Source: Chelonoidis abingdonii (lineage: Eukaryota; Chordata; Testudines; Testudinidae). From it: 64,000 nucleotides of DNA. Location: contig NC_133769.1 in NCBI RefSeq assembly GCF_003597395.2, positions 172,720,462-172,784,461 on the forward strand, written 5' to 3'. Under the pieces are notes generated by a model that was not told the origin of the DNA, ran no database searches, and saw only the letters and a program-made list of their open reading frames with translations. Both the position numbers and the translations under genes were made by a program. Shown here one piece after another: positions 12,841 through 24,334 of the stretch. How positions within the stretch are numbered: position 1 is the first letter of the stretch; every line of letters starts with the position of its first letter.

Positions 12841-15061
12841 GGGTACGTCTACACTACGGGATTATTCCGATTTTACATAAACCAGTTTTATAAAACAGAT
12901 TGTATAAAGTTGAGTGCATGCGGCCACACTAAGCACATTAATTCAGCGGTGTGTGTCCATGGTCCGAAACTAGCGTCGATTTCCGGAGCGTTGCACTGTG
13001 GGTAGCTATTCCGTAGCTATCCCATAGTTCCCGCAGTCTCCCCTGCCCCTTAGAATTCTGGGTTGAGAGCCCAGTGGCTGATGGGGCAAAAATCATTGTC
13101 GCGGGTGGTTCTGGGTAAATGTCATCATTCCTTCCTTCCTCCGGGAAAGCAACGGCAGACATCATTTTGCGCTTTTTTTCCCTGGATTTGCCCTGGCAAA
13201 CCGCCATAGCATGAGCAACTATGGAGCCCGTTCAGACTTTTATTTTTTTTTTTTACAAGTTCACCGATTTGTGTCTGGATGCCCACGGACAGAGGCGAAT
13301 ATCCAGCGCTACACAGCAGCATTAAAAGCTTTTGACATGATAGCAGAGGACAGTTATCATCGTTTCTATAACCGTCTGCTGAGCGTAAATTGCAAGAGAT
13401 GATGGTATCTGTCGTAATTCTGTATCTGTCTGCTGCTAATCATGGGTGCCCTGGCTGAGATCGGCCCACGGGGCGCAAAAGCAAAAACGGGAATGAACTC
13501 CCCGAGTCAGTCCCTCCTTTATGGTTTCTAAAAAATAGAGTCAGTCCTCCTTATGAATATGGGGCAAGTGTACTAGAGAACCAGTGTATCTAGAAAGCAC
13601 AGCTGCTCCCGTGTCAGATCCGCAGCAAATCATGAAGCACATCCATTCACGGGTGTGCCCCTGCAACAACCCACATCCTCCCCAAACCTTCCTGGCTACC
13701 GTGCAGTGTCCCCCCATTTGTGTCCATGAAGTTAAAGTATGCAGGAATAAGAAATAGTGACTTGTTAGTGAATAAAATGGAGGGGAGGCAGCCTCCCGGG
13801 GCTATGACCAAGTCCGGGCAGGGACATTAAAGCGGATGCAGGGGAGAGAAAGCCAGCATCCGCTGCTACGACAGTGCAGCAGGACAGAATCTTTTCTTAC
13901 ACAAGGAAAGGGAGGGGGCTGATGGAGCTCACCCCCAGTTGCTATGATGAAGAGGTTTACAAGCCGTTCTGTACCATCTACTGGAAAGAACTCAGGAAGT
14001 CATTCCTATTTATTACCAGGCGCCCCCGGCCAGCCCTCACCTGAGTGCAAGCCAGGAGCACTCACGGCTGATAGTGAGACGGATATCAGTCAAATATTGT
14101 ACTGTCTGCCACAGGGAGGGGAGAGGAGCGGATACTGTCTTCACTTGCTGCAGCATCGCGTTCTACCACCAAGTATTCAGTAGACATAGGTGACATGAAA
14201 AAAGATCAAGAAAACGAATTTCTTTCTTTTCTTTCACGTGGTGGGGGACGGAGTAATTTACGAGCTACTACCCTCGAACCAACGCTGGACAATGTGTTTG
14301 AACTTCTAGCAGGCACTGAGGGAGCTCAGCCAAGAATGCAAATACTTTTCGGAACTGCTGTGGACTGGGGATCAGCTGGAGTCCCTCAAATACCCCCTCC
14401 TCCCTCCATGAGCGTCCATTTGAGTCTTTGGCTTACCGTTACGCTTGTCTCGCACACTGTGTNNNNNNNNNNNNNNNNNNNNNNNNNNNNNNNNNNNNNN
14501 NNNNNNNNNNNNNNNNNNNNNNNNNNNNNNNNNNNNNNNNNNNNNNNNNNNNNNNNNNNNNNNNNNNNNNNNNNNNNNNNNNNNNNNNNNNNNNNNNNNN
14601 NNNNNNNNNNNNNNNNNNNNNNNNNNNNNNNNNNNNNNNNNNNNNNNNNNNNNNNNNNNNNNNNNNNNNNNNNNNNNNNNNNNNNNNNNNNNNNNNNNNN
14701 NNNNNNNNNNNNNNNNNNNNNNNNNNNNNNNNNNNNNNNNNNNNNNNNNNNNNNNNNNNNNNNNNNNNNNNNNNNNNNNNNNNNNNNNNNNNNNNNNNNN
14801 NNNNNNNNNNNNNNNNNNNNNNNNNNNNNNNNNNNTGGGATACCGCCCGGAGGCCAATACCGTCAATTTGCAGCCACACTAATCCTAATCCGATATGGTA
14901 ATACCAATTTTAGCGCTACTCCTCTCGTCGGGGAGGAGTACAGAAACCGATTTAAAGAGCCCTTTATATCGATGTAAAGGGCCTCGTAGTGTGGATGGGT
15001 ACAGCGTTAAATCGGTTTAACGCTGCTAAAATCGGTTTAAACGCGTAGTGTAGACCAAGCC
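12841..15061. mobile_element. Harbinger-like DNA element (2.2 kb) with TTA target duplication
   Basis: The left end is GGGTACGTCTACACTACG; the right end is CGTAGTGTAGACCAAGCC, its near inverse complement. The element is bracketed by TTA at 12838-12840 and 15062-15064, the 3-bp TWA duplication typical of PIF/Harbinger transposons. Both subterminal zones repeat words such as ATCGGTTTAA. No transposase or Myb-like frame is visible, but 373 bases are unsequenced. The termini match the shorter MITEs at 9921, 19585 and 41263, so it may be a relative of their mobilising family. Confidence 0.75.
14463..14835. other. assembly gap (373 N)
   Basis: A run of N inside the 2.2-kb Harbinger-like element. 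Its odd length suggests an estimated rather than a placeholder gap size. Open frames reported across it are artefacts. Confidence 0.99.
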
Positions 15062-15070
15062 TTAGAGAGA

Positions 15071-15358
15071 CCAGGTGGGTGAGATATTATTGGGCCAACT
15101 TCTGTTGGTGAGAGAGACAAGCTTTTGAGCTTACACAGAGCTCTTCTTCAGGTCTGGAAAATGTACTCAAGTGTTTCAGCTAAATACAAGGTGGAACAGA
15201 TCTGTTAACTATTTATGGTAAACAATGTGTTCCAGCTTGTATTTAGCTGTGACATTGAGTACATTTCCCAGACCTGAAGAAGAGCTCTGTTTAAGCTTGA
15301 AATCTTGTCTCTGTCACCAACAGAAGTGGGTCCAATAACAGATCTTACCCTACCCAAC
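15071..15358. repeat. foldback element with ~130-bp inverted arms
   Basis: The left arm (about 15071-15198) and right arm (about 15228-15358) are inverse complements over their whole length with few mismatches; for example CTTCTTCAGGTCTGG on the left answers CCAGACCTGAAGAAG on the right. The loop is only about 30 bp. It lies directly next to the right border of the Harbinger-like element. No protein is encoded. Confidence 0.85.
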
Positions 15359-15471
15359 TTTTGTGTCTCATACATAATTTTGTTAGTTCAATATATAAAA
15401 CAAGATATTGAGAGACAGAAGAGATGTAGTCCACCTGGCAAGTGATGTGGTCTCAAAACGGGTCAGGGGCG

Positions 15472-15600
15472 CCAGGTACTCCTGAGTTTTAATTCCTGCT
15501 GTGCCACTGTCAATCCCTTTGTGGCTTTGGGCAAAAATAAGTCCCTCAGCTTACATTTCCCTCATTATAAAATGAGGATAATAATGCACTTTAATCAAAG
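15472..15600 (-). repeat. MIR SINE fragment
   Basis: Read on the - strand, this contains the MIR core order: the segment at 15560-15580 (CTCATTATAAAATGAGGATA) is the inverse of the 'cctcatctgtaaaatgggg' word, followed by the 'tgtgccactgt...ctttgggcaaa' block. Diverged, ancient copy in a PHLDB2 intron. Confidence 0.65.
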
Positions 15601-16548
15601 GATTGATATTGTTTATTACTTTACAAGAAAGAGGAAAATGGTTCTTCCATTCTGAGTATTGGGGCAGCACTCTGCTATCTCCACTCAAAAAGTCCCAGTC
15701 TGATTAGAGACTTTTCAGATTTTCCAATTGTCTGCAAAGTTACTAAGCAGTCGGATCTCATCCTTGATATAAATGTTTAAAAATCAGCAGAGGTTGAAAA
15801 CAAGGAGTTAGACCAATTAGATTTGGCCTGTTTTACATTAATGGAGTTTTCATTATATAAAGAGAACAGTACTTAGATACAGAGCCTACTTTCAGACTTA
15901 AAGAACATTTACTTCTGTGCACAAGGGAAATGTAACTTCTGCAGTAAATCCCTATCCTATACCACCACCCATACCAGGAAAAGAGAGAGATGGTGGTAGA
16001 GTATCTGGCAGCATTAGGGTTTAGGGAGGACTCTGCAGGAGGGATGACCACATGGAGCCTTTCATATCTGCCACCAGTCCCAGATGCTGAAAATGCATCT
16101 GATGACACACACACAGAGGTTTTTCCTGAATATGGTGTTTTAGGGATGAAATATTGACTCCAGTGAAGTCAATGGGTATTATGCCACTGACTTCAATGGA
16201 CCAAGATTTCATCCTAGGTTACTAGAGCTGCAGCTACAGGTGGCCTAAATCAGGGGATGTAGTTGTGTTTCTAGCCCATTTGATTTGATTTTGAAGCTCT
16301 GGGAGGAGTACCCCTGATTAGCATCTGCACTTTGGAAGGACTGTGAGCCATTTCAACCCAGCCTCAAGAAGTGGACTTTAAGAATTAAAATCACTTTTGA
16401 TCACTTGCTGCAACAGCTGCACAGAGGAAATTGTGGTTTAGAGATGAAACAACATTTGGTCTTACATATTGCTGCTCAGTTTAGGAGTAAGTCATACAGT
16501 ATATCTGCATTAGGCCTGAATACTCTCAACACCTATTTCCTGCTAGAG

Positions 16549-16801
16549 CAGTGGTCCCCAACCTTTTTGTCTGGCAGGCGCCAGACGAAGGACCATGGCA
16601 GCAGTCATACATCTGCCAAAATGCAGCCAAATTTTGGCGGCGACGCCTCTTGATGACGTCGCTTGTCAGTGCCAAGTGGTGTCATCCAGAGGTGTCGCCA
16701 CCAAAATGCCGCCAAATTTCGGTGGCATTTCGGTGGATGTTCGACTGCCGGCCAGGACGCAGGCGCATTTAGATGCATGGGCACCGCGTTGGGGACTCCT
16801 G
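16549..16801. mobile_element. hAT-type non-autonomous element (253 bp) with 8-bp TSD
   Basis: The terminal inverted repeats are CAGTGGTCCCCAACC and its near inverse complement at the right end (GTTGGGGACTCCTG). The exact 8-mer TGCTAGAG flanks both sides (16541-16548 and 16802-16809). The interior is GC-rich with reiterated GCCACCAAAATGCCGCC-like words. No transposase frame. Confidence 0.9.
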
Positions 16802-16977
16802 TGCTAGAGGCAGCAGGATGGGGTTGAGCAAATCCTGAGTTACTCAGGATGAGATGTGAAGTAGCCATTGCTCAACTGGCTTTTTCCTTGTCAGCGTCCC
16901 AGTACAGGATTTTACTCACTGTCAGTAAGCTGCTCTCACCTCATACAACTGATTTTGCTGCTTCTTTTTTATTTTAG

Positions 16978-17118
<141 letters not shown>

Positions 17119-18335
17119 TAAAATGGTGCAAGAGTTCATTCACAAGGCATATTGCAATAACCTTGTACATTAATTTAGCCATATGCGAGTGAATTTGAAA
17201 AGCCATATACAATATTGATAACTGTCACAAGTATTCTTCTCATGATGCGCACACAAACTTTCAAAATCAAAGATTTTATACACACAAGTGAAAGTAAGAT
17301 TATTTGCTTCTTTTAGTTGATCATTATAATAGCAAAAGAACTAAAGCTATTGAAAGTGTCATAGTGTTCTGTCATGGGTAATCAAGTCAACTTAAGTATG
17401 GTATGTTGATTCAATAGTAATTTCTTAAAAATTCTATATAGAAGATGTCTTCATAAATACAAACTAAACAGTTTACAGAATTGTTTGTGTGTGCTTATTG
17501 GTATGCAAACATTTTAGTAACGGAACAGAACGGTATAATAGCATATATTTTTAATATGCAGTATTTGACATTTATAGGTAATTAGATGGCTTTTTAAAAT
17601 TTTTACTTATGTATTTTATTAAAAAAAGAAAAAACCCAAACATATCAGCCTACTATACATGTAGTTCTTGTCTTAGTATTCTAAAATACTACAGAGCCAA
17701 AGATTTACATGATTCCTGTATGAGAATGAACTCAAGTTGTGAGCTGTGCTCAAAATGTCAAAATTATTCCTAAATTGTAATATAATTCAATTGCTACAGT
17801 ATTCTGTACATTTAAATTACCAGTTGCATAAACTGTATGTGTAAAATCACTTATATAAAGCACAACAAAGAAGCAATAGCTTCACAAAGATGGTCTCTCT
17901 CACAAGGTAAAACTGAATGGAGACAAGAGTATCAAACTTAACTTTGCGGTAAGTTTTCTGTATTGTCTCTGCAGGAGGCATTGAACTGATTCTCTGGCTT
18001 GTTCCTGTAGCAATTTCTGTTGTATGGAGTTCAATCCTGCCATAGATATGATTCTAGTCTAAAGCTAATGTGCTGAAATCAGTGGGAGAAATCTTTGCCC
18101 AATTGAAGTCTGCATGAAAACTCCCATTGACCTCAGCCAGTGAGACTGTTCAAAGTATACACTGGCATAGGGTAGAGCACAAAGAAAGGCAAGTTGTGAG
18201 AGCCAATACTAAAACAGTAATATAAATAAAAACTTTTAAGTAGCAAACATGGCAAAGACCTATTTTTTCACGTATGCTCCTTGCAAATGTTCTTCCATTT
18301 AAAAACTGCTTTCTAGTCCTTGACTATTGTATCAA

Positions 18336-18356
18336 AATAAATTATTATTGAATAAA
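18336..18356 (+). terminator. PHLDB2: paired polyadenylation signals, PHLDB2 proximal end
   Basis: AATAAA occurs at 18336-18341 and again at 18351-18356, followed by a T/G-rich stretch. This pairing makes a cleavage site near 18,370 likely. A further AATAAA overlapping the stop codon (17117-17122) is probably unused. Confidence 0.6.
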
Positions 18357-18479
18357 ACCTGGACTTCAGGCAAATCTTCAAATAGTTCCTTGTTTTAATA
18401 TTCTGGATTTGTAAGTGGATTTATCATTTAATTAAAGAAATCACACTAAAAGCAAAGAAGAAAGTGGCTTTTGATTAAA

Positions 18480-18840
18480 CCACATGTGGCTCTTCAGAAG
18501 TTAATATGCGGCTCCTTATATAGGCACTAACTCCACGGCTGGAGCTACAGGTGCCAACTTTCCAATGTGCCGGGGGGTGCTCACTGCTCAACCCCTGACC
18601 CCACTCCACCCTTTCCCCTGAGCCTGCAGTGCCCTTGCTCCTCCTCCCTTACCCTCCCCCCCCCACCCCACCCACCAGCATGCCACAAAACAGCTGACCA
18701 GGTGTGGGGAGGGAGGGGGAGGAGCTGATCACTGGGGCTGCCGGTGGATGGGAGGGGCTGGGAGCAGAGGAGCTGATGTGGGGCTGATGACATATTACTG
18801 TGGCTCTTTGGCAATGTACGCAGGTAAAGTCTGGCTCCTT
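18480..18840. repeat. GC-rich dispersed repeat in or after PHLDB2 3' UTR
   Basis: An abrupt switch to GC-rich, C-run and G-run sequence inside an AT-rich UTR; both ends carry GTGGCTCTT words (18485 and 18800). It resembles a dispersed reptile repeat, but I cannot name the family. The - strand open frame through it is low complexity. Confidence 0.45.
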
Positions 18841-19290
18841 CTCAGGCTCGATTAAACAAATTAAAATCTGAAAGCAGAATTATGATTGCAGAAAGTGTTG
18901 CACTTTTAAAATCCTATATCTGGCATGAATGAGTATGAATTTGTTTTATTTTATTTTTTTGTGGTATGCACAGGTCACACACATGGTTGCTCTAGAATTA
19001 TTGTATTAGTTTTGATGTGCGCCAGATTTGACATGATGAATCGGGAAAGATGGAATTTATCACCAGGAATATTTTTTATCTTTAATTTCTGTGCAGATTA
19101 CAGCTACAAGAAACTTGTAATCTAATGATTTTAAAACATAAAAACAATACCAGAAAATAGTTGCTTTGAGTTATGTAATTACCGGTATATTTTTTTTCTG
19201 TGATTGTACCTTGATTTTACTTTAATGTATGGTTATACAAGTTTTCTAATAATGATTTTTGTATCCTGCATGATGCGATTAAGACTTCTA

Positions 19291-19296
19291 AATAAA
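19291..19296 (+). terminator. PHLDB2: distal polyadenylation signal of PHLDB2
   Basis: Canonical AATAAA followed by a T-rich downstream stretch. It is a candidate end for a long 3' UTR. Confidence 0.5.
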
Positions 19297-19584
19297 TGTT
19301 TTTAAAAATGCTCGTTTTTATTTTTAAATATTGGCCTGATTTCTGATTGTGAAGCAGTCTTGCTTTTCTTATCAGCATAATCATTTCCATTGCATATAAT
19401 TAATATTGTTGACAAATGCAAAAAGTAGTTGAAATCTGATGATCCAATATTTTTTTTCAGAAAAGAACTGTGGAACATACATCTTTAAGTATAGGTGTAT
19501 GTTGTACCTTTTCAAGAGTACTACCTGCCTACATTGCATGTGCATATCTTTCATTAACCTTCCTTCCTTTTGTAATGAACCTGA

Positions 19585-19771
19585 GGGTATGTCTGTACTA
19601 CCCACTGGATCGGCGGGTAGCATTCGATATATCGGGGATCAATTTATCACGTCTCGTCTGGACACGATAAATTGATCCGCTAATTGACACCCGTACTGCA
19701 CCTTGGCAGGAGGAGTAAGTGCAGTCGACATATCTTAGTTCGAACCCCCTCCCTCCAGTGTAGACCAGCCC
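19585..19771. mobile_element. Harbinger-like MITE (187 bp)
   Basis: The ends GGGTATGTCTGTACTA and AGTGTAGACCAGCCC are inverted repeats of the same family as the element at 9921. TGA flanks both sides (19582-19584, 19772-19774). It includes a hairpin at about 19635-19678 with arms reading GATCAATTTATC and GATAAATTGATC, the same hairpin type as in the 9921 copy. Confidence 0.75.
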
Positions 19772-20143
19772 TGAGTTTGAGAGTTATGAATTGCCAGCCC
19801 TTAATTTTTATTTATCCACAGAACAGGAACAGCAGAAATTCAAGTTTTTTTTTCCCATGCTTGAAGGCAGAAGATGTTAGTTCAGTCTCTATGGCCTATG
19901 TACTCCTTGATTCATCTGCTGAGACTCTATAGAGTGGTGGGTTTTGTGCTGTGGATGCTTAAAAGCTGGACCAAAACTACCAAATTTATTTTATATAAAC
20001 CCTGAAAAGGGACCCAGGCATCTCATTAAAAATCCAGTTGGCCGCTCTCAGTTGGGCAGACAAGTTCCATCCTCAGCAGCTCCGCAAGGCTCCTGGGAAG
20101 CAGTGGCAGCCTCTCCAACTCCCAGGCAAAGGGGCTGCCTAAG

Positions 20144-20243
20144 GTAGGCAGACCAGACTGCAAGTGTGAAAAATCAGGACAGGGTAGAAAAAGACCCCCA
20201 AATCAGGACTGTCCCTATAAAATTGGGACATCTGGTCACCCTA
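20144..20243 (-). mobile_element. short MITE, copy of the family at 62697
   Basis: Read on the - strand it starts AGGGTGACCAGATGTCCC and continues with the words ATAGGGACAGTCCTGATTT and GGGGGTCTTTTTC, as does the element at 62697-62827. Ends are GGTGACCAGA-type inverted repeats. The exact target duplication is unclear here. Confidence 0.7.
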
Positions 20244-20879
20244 GCCCAAGGGGCTCTGCGCACTGCCAAAGCCCTGAGCGCTGACTCCACAACTCCTACT
20301 GGCTGGCTGTAGAGTGGCACTCAGGGTGGCGCTTGCAGGCAGGGGCAGCACGTGGAGCCCCTCGGGCAGCCCCTTCACTTAGGAGCTGGAGGGACATGAC
20401 GCTCCTTCCTGGGAGCCATGATCACATGGACTTCCTCTGCCTCCGTCCTCCTGAGGGCAGCACTGTCTGTACCCCATACCCTTTCTCATGCTTCAAGCTC
20501 CTGCCCCAGCCCTGAGCCCCCTCCTGCCCTGTGATCCCCTTAGCCCCAGCCTTGAGCCTCCTGCTGCACCCCTACCCCCCATCCCAGAACCCACATCTCC
20601 AGCTACTGCCACCCTGCACCCCAACCCCCCTCCCAGCACCGCCTGAGCCCTCACCCCCCCCATCCCCATCCCAGCACCGCCTGAGCCCTCACCCCCAAAT
20701 CCCCTAGCTGGAGCCCTCCCTGATGCCCTTGCCCAGTGCAATTGAGTTAGTAACTGAGCATAGGGGAGAGCGAGGGACTGGGATGGAGTCAGCAGGTGGC
20801 AGAGCAGGGCCTTCAGTTTTCTGCAGTTAGAGAGTTGGCAACTCGAGGGGGGGCGAAGGGTTTTCTGCAGGGAGCGAGG
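20244..20879. repeat. C-rich low-complexity tract upstream of ABHD10
   Basis: Runs of C and repeated CCCAGCACCGCCTGAGCCCT words (about 20635-20700, roughly two tandem units) dominate. It looks like a dispersed C-rich repeat that abuts the ABHD10 CpG island. No gene is supported in it. Confidence 0.5.
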
Positions 20880-21017
20880 CACACGTTCCCCCGGCCTAGG
20901 ACTGGCCACGCGACCCCCGGCGCTGATTGGCGGCGCCTGCGTCTCTGACGCGATGAAGATTCCCCCCTCCCCTCCACCCTCGGCCGAGTGGGCCAGTTCT
21001 CCCCGCTCAGCCTCAAG

Positions 21018-21212
21018 GCGCATGCGTACTCCTCCTCCCCGCCCCCCTGCGGGAGGAGGTGCATGCGCAGTCCTTCTGTTTTTGGTCACCTTCCGATAAT
21101 CTGGTCCTTTAGCGCCCACGCAGCGTCCGTATCGCGTTGGAGGGCGCTCTCTAAGCCAGGAACGCAACAACGCATGCGCACAACCTGCCTGTCTCAGCGA
21201 GGCGCATGCTCA
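21018..21212. promoter_or_regulatory. ABHD10: cluster of four NRF1-like sites
   Basis: Four GCATGC-centred palindromes lie within 195 bp, 75-270 bp before the ATG: GCGCATGCG (21018-21026), TGCATGCGCA (21060-21069), CGCATGCGCA (21171-21180) and GCGCATGCTCA (21202-21212). The third fits the NRF1 consensus well. NRF1 drives many nuclear genes for mitochondrial proteins, which suits ABHD10; binding itself is inferred. Confidence 0.6.
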
Positions 21213-21285
21213 GTGCTTCCCCGCGCGGCCGAGGAACGACGAGGGCGGGACGTTCAGCCCACACGGGGCAGTGCGCGGCCGGGAC

Positions 21286-21415
21286 ATGGCAGCGGTGGGC
21301 GGCGGGGCTTGGGCGCTGTGGTGGCGGGGCCTGACCCGCGGCAGGGCCGCTGCTCGCTGCGCAGGGTCAGGGGCCGGCCGCGCCTCCCTGCTGCGGTCTC
21401 TAGGGCAGCTGCCGG
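21286..21415 (+). CDS. ABHD10: ABHD10 exon 1, mitochondrial targeting segment
   Basis: The ATG at 21286 opens a 43-codon frame plus one base, ending at donor GTAAGT-like GTAAGTG. The encoded start is MAAVGGGAWALWWRGLTRGR, rich in R, A, L and S with no acidic residue in this stretch, as expected of a mitochondrial presequence. The split base G joins CT of the next exon to give Ala in an ACRQK sequence, which also occurs in mammalian ABHD10. A GTG-initiated extension to 21271 exists but has no support. This N-terminus is poorly conserved, so the assignment rests on splice phase, CpG position and character. Confidence 0.88.
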
Positions 21416-22020
21416 GTAAGTGCGGGGCCAGGCCGTTATCTGCGCCCAGCCTGGCTCAGGCGGCCCCGGGGGCGGGGCCTGGGCGCGCTCTGCGGTGACG
21501 TGGGTGCTGCCCGCAGCCCCGGGGGACTCACGTGCCGCCGCAGGGGGCTGGGTTGCTTTGGAGGAGCTTTGTCAGCACATGATCGCTGTGACTCCCGCCT
21601 AGCCCTGCTGCTGGGGGTGTCCGAACGCTTTTTGGCCCTCCAGAGTTGGATGACACTTGTTTTTGCTGCTCTGCTGCCAAAACCCGTTGGTTTTTCCCAG
21701 GAGCGTTTCATTTCTGGAAGTAGCTACCTGAGGTACGCTGTAGCGTTCTTGGCCCACACCGCCAGCTGCCCAGGGTTATGGGCTCAGGATCATCCGTGCC
21801 CTGGCGTGTGGATCCTGAGAGGTGGCAACCCTAATCTTGATCTTCTTGTGGACTGTCGTGCGGCGTGTTATGTGGGCATGCATACATACATACATGTAAT
21901 GTCCTTTTCAGAAGTGCAGCTTTTTCTCAGTGCATGGTGGGGATGTCAGGGCTAGAGGGCTCATGAGAAAGGTGTTAGGCTTCAGGCCTCAACTTGAAGA
22001 CTGTTTCAGTCAGCCTTAAA
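21416..22020 (+). other. ABHD10: start of ABHD10 intron 1
   Basis: The tail of the CpG island runs to about 21,560; the rest is single-copy-looking sequence with a short CATA repeat near 21,880. No exon is supported; the 151-residue open frame here lacks any family resemblance. Confidence 0.55.
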
Positions 22021-22021
22021 A

Positions 22022-22310
22022 ACATAAGAACGGCCGTACTGGGTCAAACCAAAGTGTCATCTAGCCCAGTATCCTGTCTTCCAACAGTGGCCAATGTCAG
22101 GCACCCCAGACGGTGTGAACGGAACAGGTCATCATTAAGTGATTCATCCTTTGTCACCCATTCCTAGCTTTTGGCAAACAAAGGCTAGGGACACCATTAC
22201 TGCCCATTCTGGCTAATAGCCATAGATGAACCTATCCTCAATGAATTCATCTAGTGGTTTTTTTTTTTAACCCTGTTATAGTTCTTTTGACATGTAGCTA
22301 AGGTCCAACC
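22022..22310 (+). repeat. dispersed amniote repeat (copy 1 of 2)
   Basis: It begins near AAGAACGGCCGTACTGGGTC and continues CAGTATCCTGTCTTCCAACA, then a CACCCCAGACGG block. The same order of words occurs at 59018-59180 in the same orientation, which shows that it is a repeat. I do not know the family; it may be LINE-derived. Confidence 0.65.
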
Positions 22311-24334
22311 CATTCTGCCATTGCCTTGTCATCTGTTCATGGTGTGTCTAGGCTCAGCATGCCTTCCTGAGGATCCCACTGCCTTTGATGCTCCACCTTG
22401 ATCTGTGTAGACTTCCCCTAAGGCGCTGTATGCTGGGTTCAGCTGACTGTAGCTTGCTTTAATAAATATTAAAAGCAACCATGAGCCCTTAGGAAGCTGT
22501 TGTCCATGCCTTCACTGGAGCAAAGTTTGCAAGCCCTTGCAATAAAACAGTAAGGGGAAAAGGTTAAGTTGTTCACATAGTATTTCTTGAGATATTTCAA
22601 ATCTGTCACTCCAGCAAATGGCACCAAAATGATCTGAAACAGACTTAGCTTGTTTACTGCTTAAGTATTATCACCAGGCTGTACAGACAGACCCCGTTAC
22701 ATTGTTCTCAAACTGAGTTAGCTAAATTTAAAACTCAAGTTCAAATGCAATTATTTGTCTGGCCAACATCAGTAGATTGTTGTTACCTGTATAACTGTTT
22801 CTGAAATTGGTTGAAATATAATTTAGTTTGTGCAATCCAACCATATTGTTTCAGCAGAATCTGAGTTCTGAACCAGTTTAGCAAAATCAGTCTGTGAGCC
22901 TGTTGGATATAGAGGCTGTAGAGAACTTGATTTTTGAATAAATTATATACCACTTAAACTGGAGCTACAACTGTGAACAAATTTAACTGATTTACTGGTA
23001 GTTGTTCCCCTTCCCACATGGGACTGTCAATACCAATACAAACTCTTTTTGTACTGAGGTAACTGCATCCCCACTTACACCGCTAAACCATACCAGTATA
23101 GTTAAAGTGGTGCAATTGTCTAGCACTGCATAGACAAGGAGTGTAAGAGTATTGGAGTGTTCCTTTGGCCAAAATTCTTTTTCCTTTCCTCACCCCTGTT
23201 TTATACACTCCTCTCCCATAGATATGTGTTGTGCTATATACTGGGCGTGGAGGTGGTGCTCCCTCCCCAGGCCCTGCTGGGCAGAGCTAGTCCAACCCCT
23301 GCCAAGTCTTGCTCCCTTCCAAAATAGAAATCAACTATGCCGAAGGTCCCCTGCCCAGTGGCCAGTGCTAAAGCCCCAAGCCTGCCCTTCCCTCTTCTGC
23401 CTGCTGAACCCTGGAGTTTTCATAGAATGTTGCAGGAGCTCAGAAAGAAAAAGGTTGAGAAACCCCTGATATGGGTGATTTGTCTAATGTTAACTAAGCC
23501 CTCTGACTTAACTGTTCTAATATGTGCAAGACAATGGAATTTTTTCAAACCTCAGTAACTTGCGGATAGTGGGACAACATGAACTATAGGAACCATTTGT
23601 GTGTCTGCATTGGCAAAAATCCCCCAAACCACACAGTGAGGAATCTGTACCTATTTAGCAGATGATAATTAGAAATTATCTAAGTATACTCTTTTCCAAG
23701 CAAATGCACATCTGACAGACTAAATGCATCGTTATTGTACCTCCAAGCAGAAATAGAATAAGAGACAGAAAAAAAGACGATCACAACAGAGAGATACTTA
23801 TCTTCACTGTATACCATGAATTTTAAGCAGCGTTCATAGTGGTAGTATTGATCTTAAAAACTTGGAGGAGGACAGGAATGATAAATTATCAGAATCCTAC
23901 TGGACAGAAATGGCGTGCAAACGTGATAGCCTTTTGTGCTACACACTTTCACGCGTGTATTGTTCCAGATGCAGCCTTCAGTTCAAACATAAAGGTGACC
24001 CCAGCATTCAGTATCTCCTCCGTCACATACCCTCTGTCTTTTTGATAACTGGATTCTTGCTATTATAGTATGTGGAGAGAGAGAACCAGATATTTTTGCT
24101 TAGGCTTTTTAGCTGACATGATAAATGTTGTCCTCTTTATCTGAGAGATCGATCTGACAACTCCAACTAAAATGCTGGTTTCATCCTGGTTCTGTACAAT
24201 AAATAATGGCTCCAAGGAATCATTATAGTCCATCATGTCATCTTAGGTACATGATAGTGGCTTTCCACTTTTTCTATAGATGACATTGGAACTAGAGAAC
24301 GACATTTAAATGACATTGAGGAACTGATCACTCA
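22311..24334 (+). other. ABHD10: ABHD10 intron 1, nothing recognised
   Basis: Two kilobases of intron with no exon, RNA gene or clear element. The open frames at 23152-23469 and 23839-24068 have no splice context or family resemblance. Confidence 0.5.

Larger units (their letters stand above)
17119..19310 (+). other. PHLDB2: PHLDB2 3' UTR (short and long forms)
   Basis: The sequence after the stop codon is AT-rich and free of splice-like coding. A first likely end is near 18,370, after two close AATAAA signals; a second AATAAA lies at 19291-19296. The segment 18480-18840 between them looks like a repeat, so the longer form would include transposon-derived sequence. Which form is used cannot be told from DNA alone. 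Confidence 0.65.
20880..21560. promoter_or_regulatory. ABHD10: CpG island promoter of ABHD10
   Basis: CpG dinucleotides are dense from about 20,880 to 21,560, in contrast to the surrounding CpG-poor DNA. The island spans the ABHD10 start codon and first donor. It has no clear TATA box, and an inverted CCAAT motif (GATTGG, 20925-20930). This is the usual architecture of a housekeeping promoter. The PHLDB2 end lies upstream on the same strand, so there is no sign of a bidirectional host pair. Confidence 0.8.

Noticed and set aside
14195..14977. 260-residue open frame crossing N
   Set aside because: Most of it is the assembly gap; the rest is non-coding Harbinger-like sequence.
20493..21170. 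225-residue open frame on the - strand over the ABHD10 promoter
   Set aside because: Low-complexity Gly/Arg/Ala-rich translation of a CpG island and C-rich repeat; no family resemblance and no splice context.
21271..21285. GTG-initiated extension of ABHD10
   Set aside because: The ATG at 21286 is available and the extension has no support in the family.
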